From Nelumbo lutea (taxonomy: Eukaryota > Streptophyta > Magnoliopsida > Proteales > Nelumbonaceae): DNA of 64,000 nt. Below the pieces are notes generated by a model that saw only the letters and a program-made list of their open reading frames with translations, did no database searches and was not told the DNA's origin. Position numbers and translations under genes: made by a program. Of this stretch, positions 56,065-64,000 are shown piece by piece (the first letter of the stretch is position 1; every line of letters starts with the position of its first letter). Location of the stretch: contig JAKGHH010000008.1 of NCBI GenBank assembly GCA_022828595.1, forward strand, positions 22,126,378 to 22,190,377, in the 5' to 3' direction.

Positions 56065-58348
56065 TTCCCACAATTATATATGTATTGCTTTGATTTTTGG
56101 TCCTCGGGCTGATTCTGACTCAAGATTTTGAGCTTTTCAATTATTCAGATTGAATCAAGGCCTAGACCTTAGGTAGTTTGATTTTTTAACCCAGCTCGAT
56201 CTTATCCCAACTTAATCCCAGTCCGGTTGTATACATTCAAACATAAACATATGGATGTATATTTACATATATACTCGTATATCTGCATAAATGCATACAT
56301 GTATGCCAAACTTTAGAGTGGGCTCATTAACCAACCTGAGCCCCAATTGGGCCCAAGCCCTACCTGAGTGTATCAAATATCAGGGCAGATTGTGTCCAGA
56401 TTAGAAAGACCAAGTTTGACCTCAGACGGTCAGGCCTAAATCTTATGGATGGGCCTGGGTTGACCATAAAACCAGCCCAACCATCCTAACTTGCACCCCT
56501 ATCAACAGTGATAGAAAGGTCGAACCTGGGATGCAGCAGCATTGGCCTAGAATTCCTTTAAACTCAATGTTGACATCGCTACATGGCATAGGACCTTAGA
56601 TCTATGTCTACCCGGGTGTTCAACTTGGGCAGGTTGAGTCAGTTGAAAGTCAACACACGCTCGACTGGAAATGGTCTTGGGTTGCGCTGGGCTGGGTTAT
56701 TCATAGTTTCATACTCGGGCAGTTAAGTCAGGTTTTGAAAGATTATGCATATATTTTTACATAGTTATTCTTTATTGGGCTTTAGGGCTTAACTTAAAAG
56801 CATAATTGATTGTAAATATGTATAAATCTGTGTACATAATTAGACAAAAAGATATTTTTATGTAATTTTTCAAGTAGGCTCGAATTGGATTGGATTAATG
56901 TTGAGTTGTTGAGTCACCCAAAGCCTCAACTTATACCCAACCTAAATTTGGATCAGGCCCAGGGAATGACCAATGGGTCTCTCACCACAGGCCTCACCGG
57001 TAGTCTCCCCTTTTCTTATTCTTCACACATGTGAAAATTAAAAATAAAAACTTTACTGAAATAAAAAAAAAAAGAAAAAAAAACTTTTATATTAGTTGTC
57101 TAAAACCCCCATCTACATGTCTCATGTATCTCACCCAACCTATAAAAATGTCTCCCCATACGTTTTTCTTGAAATCATGAAACTTTAGGATAAATTATGA
57201 AATGACAATCATTGCCATTAAAAGAGAGTGGGAATAATGTTCTTTCATTAACAATCTCAACTTTTCTTGATTTATCTCAATTGTTTTCTCTTCCTCTCAT
57301 TTCTCAACAGTTATACATGTGGTTTTTATTTTTTAATTAAATTATAAAAATATAAGCAAAGATTTCTTACTTTCTCTATTAAAATTTATCATTATTCTTC
57401 TTTAATAAAATTATTCTGACATTTCTTTCCATCTCTCTCTTTTCGATAGTCAATAGTCAATGTTGTAACATCTCCTCTCCATTAAATCTGTCATTTCTTC
57501 TTAAATATGTTTGAAATTGAACCACTCTCTCTAATAAAGCATGGGTATGAATCAGGTGGATTTGGTGGGGGTTAAGACCAATCCAAGACCAAGTTATAGG
57601 CCCAATGGTCGGGCCGGGGTCAAGCTCAGGCCTTAAAAAAAAAAAAAAAAATCTGTTAATGAAGAGTGAAGCCCGCCCCGGCCCGACCCATGAATAGGTC
57701 TAATGGCGGGAATGTAGTTTTTAACGATGTTGGACATAAATGTCAATATAAAGGAGAGTTAGACGTCGTGAAATTAATTACTTTTGTATTAATTTTAAAT
57801 TGTTAAAATTAGTTTTAAAATTGATTAATTATAAAAATAACTTACAAATTTGTATTACTTAATTATAGAAATATTTTTTATTTTATTTCACAAATGTAAT
57901 TAATATTTTTATTAATTTATTCATTAATCTTACAAATTTGTATTTAAAATTATTTTGAATATTGAAATGGAGTTTAAGTTTATCCATGTTCTAATTTTTT
58001 ATATGTAGAACATTTATGCATTATTTATTTGTTTATATTTCTTAATAAAAAATTATAGTGATGATACATAAATAAATGATGAAAAACTTTTCACATCCCA
58101 TTGGTTTGATGCGAAAGGGAAGATATATAGTATGTAAATTAGTACCAATTACATTATTAAGTTATTAAATATTAAAATTTGTTTAAATTAATTCATTAAT
58201 GTCTAATTAATCAACAATATTTTTATCTTTTTTTTTTTTACTATTAATTATTAATTTAGACGATTAATTAATTTATTATTTTTAATCAATAAACCTTCGA
58301 AGACTACTTGTATTTAGCGACATATGCCAAATCATATTATATAGTGAT
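56065..58348. other. Region without recognised genes
   Basis: The sequence is AT-rich with stretches of GGGCTGGG and CAACCC words (56150-56950, 57545-57700) of the kind common in decayed plant repeats. There is no open frame with family resemblance. Confidence 0.4.
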
Positions 58349-58800
58349 GTCTACTACCACTAGCTATGGTCCCTTTCAATCAATAAATTCTCAAAATAAT
58401 GGATCACAGTAAGCCATCCAGCCATTCTAGGAAAACTTGCTTTAGGAAAATGAGGACAGAGAATATACCCTATCTAATTGATTGTAATCAAATACAATTA
58501 ATAACTTATTTCATTCAGATTATATTGACCATTAACAAAAATTTGTCAAAACAAAAATAAAACTAAACAGAGAAAAAAATCATCCACTACCACTAGCTAT
58601 GCTCCTTCTCAATAAATAAATTCCCAAAACAATGGAGCACTAGTAAGACATCCCGCCACTACCTAGGGATTAAAAGAAATGAGAATGGAGCACACGCCCA
58701 ATCTAATAATTTGCAGATTTCAAACACAAAATATAACTAATAAGAGATGACTTATTTCATTTAGATTTACCATAGACAGAAATAGGTAAAATGAATATAA
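58349..58800. repeat. Diverged tandem duplication of about 235 bp
   Basis: ACTACCACTAGCTATG begins both halves (about 58351 and 58587). Shared order of words follows, such as CAATAAATTC, ATGGA.CAC, CCTATCTAA/CCAATCTAA and CTTATTTCATT.AGAT, with many substitutions and small indels. No coding content. Confidence 0.7.
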
Positions 58801-59706
58801 CTAATGACAATCAATAATCAGTTAAAACAAAAATAAAACAAAATGTAGCAAAAATCAACGTGAAATATTATATTTTGATGAAAAACAGTAACTAATTTTT
58901 CATTATTGGCTATAAAAGAAATGAGTTTGATTTATCAATCGGATTAGCTGAACGTGTTAGATGTGTCGAGAGCTGGGAGCCAATCATAATTCATAACATC
59001 CGTCTGTCCCACGCGTTGAGACCCCACATTTGATCCAAGGGCTGCATGAAAGAAATGAAAAGACAAAGAAACCGTTATTTTGTAATGGCTAAATTTCTTA
59101 AATTATTATTATGGTTTACTTAATTACCTAAACGTACCCTTACTGTTTAAAAATTGACCGATGGTACTGTTTCTAACAAACAATTGTTTAGCATCCGTTA
59201 AAACCCGTATACACGTGACACTATGTAACCGGTTAAAATTTTTTTAAAACCCAGTGTCACCTTCATCCCCTTCCTCCTTCGACCTCTCTCTATCTTCTTC
59301 CAATCATCTCCGTCAACACCAGATTGTCGTCAGTTTCGAACCAACAGTGGAAGTCATTGATGCGTAAGCAGAACCACCAAAAAGATCGATGGCAGCAGGG
59401 TTCATGCCAATCTGGAACGGGATTTCCCTTGCGTTCAAGCCAATCTCAATATTTCGCTCAAAATGCAACCGCTAAAGCCCGCTGACAGAAGAATGGAGGT
59501 CGTCCATTCAGATCTCAACCCAGATATGAGATGTGGAGATCGTCCACATCGAGAGGAAGGGGATGACGAAGAGTCCCCTTTCATCGGCTACAGGATTCAA
59601 AGAGGGCAAACTGAAAAGGGCTTCAGAGAGACAATGGTGGTCGTAGTGGCTACTACTTGTGATTTCTTGAACCTGCAAGTCACCGGTCACCTCCTTGTAT
59701 TTATTT

Positions 59707-62700
59707 CTTGATAAGAGAGGATTTGGCCCTCCAATGACATCATGACATATGGCATCTTTGAACAACTGGATGACACCTGGACACCACCTAAGTGATGATT
59801 TGGAGTCCCAAATCACGGTTTGTCTTCACTCCGACCTAGTGACTTTGACCACAACTTAGGTCAGTTTGCAACACTTCGTCCAGTGCTGACTTGTAGCACC
59901 TCGTCATTAGCCGAAGTGGCCTCGTCATGAGGAGCGACCTCCCTCAAGGGCTTTCTAACCTAACTGAGGACCAGGCGGTGACCTGCAAGATGTGCTCGTA
60001 GACAAATTGGCATGCATATCCCGACACTCCCAGGTTTCTTAGAAATTGGTCCACGTACCGGATATTCCAGAGGATGATCAATGTGCATGGTGGTTACCTC
60101 CGAGGACCTCGGACCGGTTAGGCATTAACTCCCAAAACCTTGGATGCGCGTGAGGTCCACACCAAACAATGCCTATATAAGGGCACCAACCGCAATGGCA
60201 CAGGAGAGAGGCGAGTAAGCACATTCTACCCCTCATATTTTTTTATTTTTTAACTTGCGATCTATTACGAGAGTACTAACTTCATCATTAGAGCAACCTC
60301 AGCGGGTTAGCCACCCTAGGTCCTCTAACATTGATTCCTTGTAGGTTTCTTTGAAGAGCTACCCAGCTAGGCCTAGTCAGCTCAGCATCCAAGTCCTCAT
60401 CCAGCAAAAATCCTCCACTTCGGCCTCTGGGTCATCGGCCACCTAGAAGTAGCCCGAACAAGAGGGTGTTACCAAAAAACCCTTCATCAATTGGTGTTAT
60501 CTGTAGGAAATGCTACAAGAAGCTAAGTTCTCACCTCTAAAAAGCTAAGTCCTTATCTTCCAGAAAGCTAAGATCTCACCTTTTAGAAATTAAAGTTCTC
60601 ACTTTGTAATTTCCATTTTATATGAACTCAAAGGCATTTTTGGGCAACATCAACACCTAGATAAATACCCCGCTACCACATGCGAACGCCCCTCTCCCTA
60701 CAGTAGATCCATCAACATTTCTCACCGGGATTGAAGCATGGTAGTTCCATGAGATGAAACATGAATTTCCGAATGTGAGCATGGGAGAAACTCGATGTCT
60801 TCATGTTGATGTAGAATAGGCAGCAGTAGAACGATTTTAACAACCAGTAGTCTGGTGACAACCACCTTGGAGTAAGGCTATCCTTGTAGGTCGAGCCAGT
60901 CATGGTTCATGTGGGAAGTTGATGGCCAGTCCCATAGGTCAAGCTAGTCAGCTGACTTTATTTCAGCCCAAATAAGGCTCATCAGTCCTCTTTGCTAAGT
61001 CTCCCCTACAGATTGAACACCCTTCATGGCTCCCCCCGGGAGTTAGCGGCCTATGAACTATGTGAAAGCCCTTGCGGGTCAAGCCGCTCAAGGCTCTTGA
61101 GCGAGTTGGTGACCAACAGCTAGTAGAGCTGCCCCGCAGGTCAAGCTCCATGTGGCTTCTTGTAGGAGTGGACGACCAACGTCATTATGAGGCTGATGTA
61201 GCGCAGCCCGTGGCCCCGAGCTTCTGACTCACATCGACAACAACATTATGCCCTCGCAAGGGGGGGCAGAACATGTACGCTGTGGTCTCGTAAGCACTCA
61301 CCTAGGAAGATAATCCCATGTGATGACATACAAGCATCCATATGAGAAGTTACTATAGAATGACCACCCGCCTAGGCGAAAAGGTCCGGCCGCACATTGG
61401 CCAAATAATATTAAGGAGAGTGGACTACAAATTCACTCCTAGAGCCTAAGGGCTAAAGTGCCGAGTTGATAAAGACCTCGGCACAACCTGAGACCTAGTC
61501 GCCTCTTCGGCATGGGAAAAGTCAAGAATAAGGAGAGTGTACTACGAGTCACTCCCTAGCCCTAAGGGTTATGGTGGTGAGCTAATAAAAGAGCTTGGCA
61601 CCACACAAGACCCAGTTGCTTTGGCATGGGCAACCTAAACCCTAATCGCTTTGGCAGGGGTAACTAAAACCCCAATCGCCTCTCCGGCATGGACAAAATA
61701 AAATAGCAGTTCACCTTCATTGATGTGCAAACATGTCGAATACATTCCCTATAGTGTTCGCGCCCCTTGACTTACATCGACCTTGGATTATTCCTAACTA
61801 TGCCCAGCCCACTAGTTCAACACCTCAAGTGAATCCACACTTAAAATAATTTTTTGGAGAAAAAGAAAGAGAGAGAAAGAAATGATGGAAAGAAGATTAA
61901 TTCGGCACATGAAAGAAAAACAAAGGAAAGACTAGTTTGCTTTCAACATCATGATAAACGCAGACTTGGCCGATCGCTTCACGGTCAACCTCCATCTTGG
62001 TTTCTGGCTTTGCATCGAACTCACTAGCTACTCTTTTGAGAACCATCTTGAGAAACGTTGCATCAAAGTCTACTTAGGTGGAGCGGCCTGATAAAACAAC
62101 CACACAGAACCCCTTCTTGATGACAGCATGATGAGCTTCGCTCTTGAGGTACTTAGTTGGACTGTAGAACCCATTGATGGTCGCATCCCTAATAAGGTAG
62201 ATGCCCTTGAGGTACTTGCCCCACCTCTTCTCGAGCGGATGAATTCGCTCTCGTGCCCTGATAATTAAGACTATGAGGTCCTACGTAATGCTACAAACAC
62301 TTGGACCCTTCTGACCTGAGAAGCAAATTGGACCAGTGCTTACAACTACGAGCTTATTGAATCAGTCATTTCGGGCCAAAAAGAGTGATCTACTCCCTTT
62401 GTCGAGCTACTCTCAGCTCAAGAGTGGGGAGGCAATTGATAAGGGTGGATTCGGCCCTCTAATGACATCGTGACACAAGACATCTTGGAACAACTGGATG
62501 ACACCTAAACACCACCTAAGAGATGATTTGGAGTTCCACATCACGGTTCATCTTCACTCTAACCTTGCGACTTTGACCACAACTTAGGTCGGATTGCAGC
62601 ACTTCATCCAGGGTTGGCCTGTAGCACCTTGTCACTAGCCAAAGTGACCTCGACGTGAGAAGCGACCTCCCTTGAGGGCTTGCTCACCGAAAAATCAGCA

Positions 62701-62816
62701 TGCATATCCTGACACTCCCAGGTTTCTCAGAAGTTCGCCCATGTACCGGATATTCCGAAGGATGGTCAACATGCATGGCGGTTACTTCTGAGGATCTCGG
62801 ACCAGTTAGGCACTGA
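59707..62816 (+). mobile_element. Old Tat-type LTR retrotransposon
   Basis: 5' LTR 59707-60489 begins TGATAAG and ends CTTCATCA. It is followed by a PBS-like ATTGGTGTTATCTGTAGGAA, which equals the other Tat sites after C-to-T and G-to-A changes. The 3' LTR begins at 62437, directly after AGAGTGGGGAGGCAA, and matches the first 380 bases of the 5' LTR at roughly 85 percent before being cut near 62816. The 1.95-kb interior has no recognisable gag or pol. It is therefore an internally deleted, decayed element. 61440-61500 resembles 4358-4420 in the other Tat remnant. Confidence 0.75.
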
Positions 62817-64000
62817 AGGGGCGAGAGATCCATCATATGGATGGCCGAACCCTACAAGTAGGTTGGGCGAAATTTCAAAAAATTTCTCTCTTTCCCATGT
62901 GGGAATCACATTCCCTATTTTAGAAAATTGCATTTTCAATGATCAATCTTGAACCTAAACCAGACCAAATCTGAAACCAAAAGGGAGTGGAGTGTTATAC
63001 CTGATATGAAGTAATAGTAATCTCCAATAAAGGTGTTCATGCCCAAGGATGAATCTAAATACTGCTTCCATTGAATATGACACGGTGCAAGATGAAGCAG
63101 AATCAGTAGGATGGCTCTTCAACAAGAATTTGATGGAGGGCAAGTGAGCACAACTTCAAATCACCTTTTCTGCCAAAAGGTGATATCAAGAACCCTTTCC
63201 TGATCGCTACCGCAGTGGAGACCGAACTGGTATATTAACAAGAGCAGGAGAGAGAGCAGAAAATAGGAGCAGTGGAACTAAAGGTTCTTCTCTCTTTGTA
63301 ACCTCTGAACTGAATTGTGTCTTGGAGGTTCTCCCTGCTCCTCTATTTATAACCTTTAAAGAGAGCATCTCCTAATCCCGTTAGGAGTTTTCTAATTCAA
63401 ATGTTGTATTTGGATTTGGACTCTCTTTAAGAGATAAGAATAATTCTTTATCTTATCTGCAGACAAATATCAACACTCCTAGACTAATTAAGAGTTTCCT
63501 GATCCAAATCTTTATTTGGATCTGAACTCTCTGAGTGGATAGGGACAATCCCTTATCCTATCTACTGATCTAAATCCCAAAATCGCCCCTCTTTAATTAA
63601 TCTCATTAAGCCTGTTCAAATTGGGCTTTAGGCCCATTAAGTTTATGTGCTCACTTATCCTCTAAACTGCTGCCCAGTTGTGTATCATTGTATTGCATGG
63701 GACCCAAACGTTGATCTACACATCAGGCACATGGGTTCAACCCATCTTCTGTTATAAGGTCTGGCTAAATTCACTCTAGGAGATAGTGAACCCCATGAGT
63801 CCATCACCATGGGCTCTTAATGGGCCCAATATTTACACTAAATGGTTCTTGGGTCAAGCCATCTTATAAAAGCCCAAGGACTGTGGGCAAATGTAAGATT
63901 AGCCCATTAGGTATTACCCTCAATTGTCTTACACTTAACCTCTCAACCCATAATGATCAAACACTGCTCGGCAAGAGAGGACCTCTCTCTTGACCACAAG
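62817..64000 (-). repeat. Probable LTR of another retroelement (minus strand), cut by the window end
   Basis: On the minus strand there is TATA-like TTATAAATAG (63352-63343), followed by a leader-like CT-rich stretch. Before it lie internal diverged repeats around GATAAGATAAAG and GGATAAGGGATTG. The layout fits an LTR promoter. No LTR border, PBS or gene is visible, and the right end lies outside the window. Confidence 0.35.

Overview
The window is nuclear DNA of a flowering plant, probably a woody dicot, although the species cannot be named from the sequence. The evidence is intron-bearing GH18 class V chitinase genes, plant Tat-lineage Gypsy and Copia LTR retrotransposons, CACTA transposon ends, and broken pieces of plant gene families (PPR, LRR-malectin receptor kinase, LRR receptor-like protein, fatty acyl-CoA reductase, succinate dehydrogenase flavoprotein). 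Most of the 64 kb is transposon or relic. I see only three plausibly expressed host genes, all of the GH18 family.

Layout. 1-3908 holds a degenerate PPR fragment and a two-exon chitinase-like gene (A1, 2155-3376). 4178-4357 is a fragment of an unidentified gene. 4358-8260 is the 3' half of a Tat Gypsy element with an antisense gene and a 3' LTR. 8511-9743 is a second chitinase (B) with an intact catalytic motif but an out-of-frame start codon. 10378-19260 is a mosaic: Tat gag fragments at both ends and, between them, pieces of a probable SANT-type nuclear protein, a fatty acyl-CoA reductase and SDH1, ending in two CACTA right termini. 19543-23451 is a nearly perfect copy of 1-3908, including chitinase-like gene A2. 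24515-26870 has a CACTA left terminus and an LRR-malectin kinase pseudogene. 28870-30188 is a truncated Copia element. 30188-31758 repeats part of the SDH1 block. 31960-33643 is a third, broken chitinase-like gene, cut by a Copia element (33643-49203), which itself contains a 754-bp TG...CA insertion (36403-37156) and a complete but decayed Tat Gypsy element (about 38607-48974). 50374-51260 has a 66-bp coding-type tandem repeat and the third copy of the unidentified fragment. 53540-54160 is an LRR receptor-like-protein pseudogene. 55306-56064 is a MITE-like element. 59707-62816 is an old Tat element, and the last 1.2 kb looks like another LTR.

How it fits together. The locus reads as an old tandem array of chitinase-like genes, each A-type unit followed by the same antisense fragment (4178, 23480 and 50987). 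Later transposons inflated the array, and one pair was recently duplicated or homogenised. The A-type proteins have lost the catalytic glutamate (Asn in A1 and A2, Asp in the pseudogene), so they may bind chitin-like sugars or have no activity. Gene B keeps the full active site. None of this was tested by database search; family calls are from recognition of motifs.
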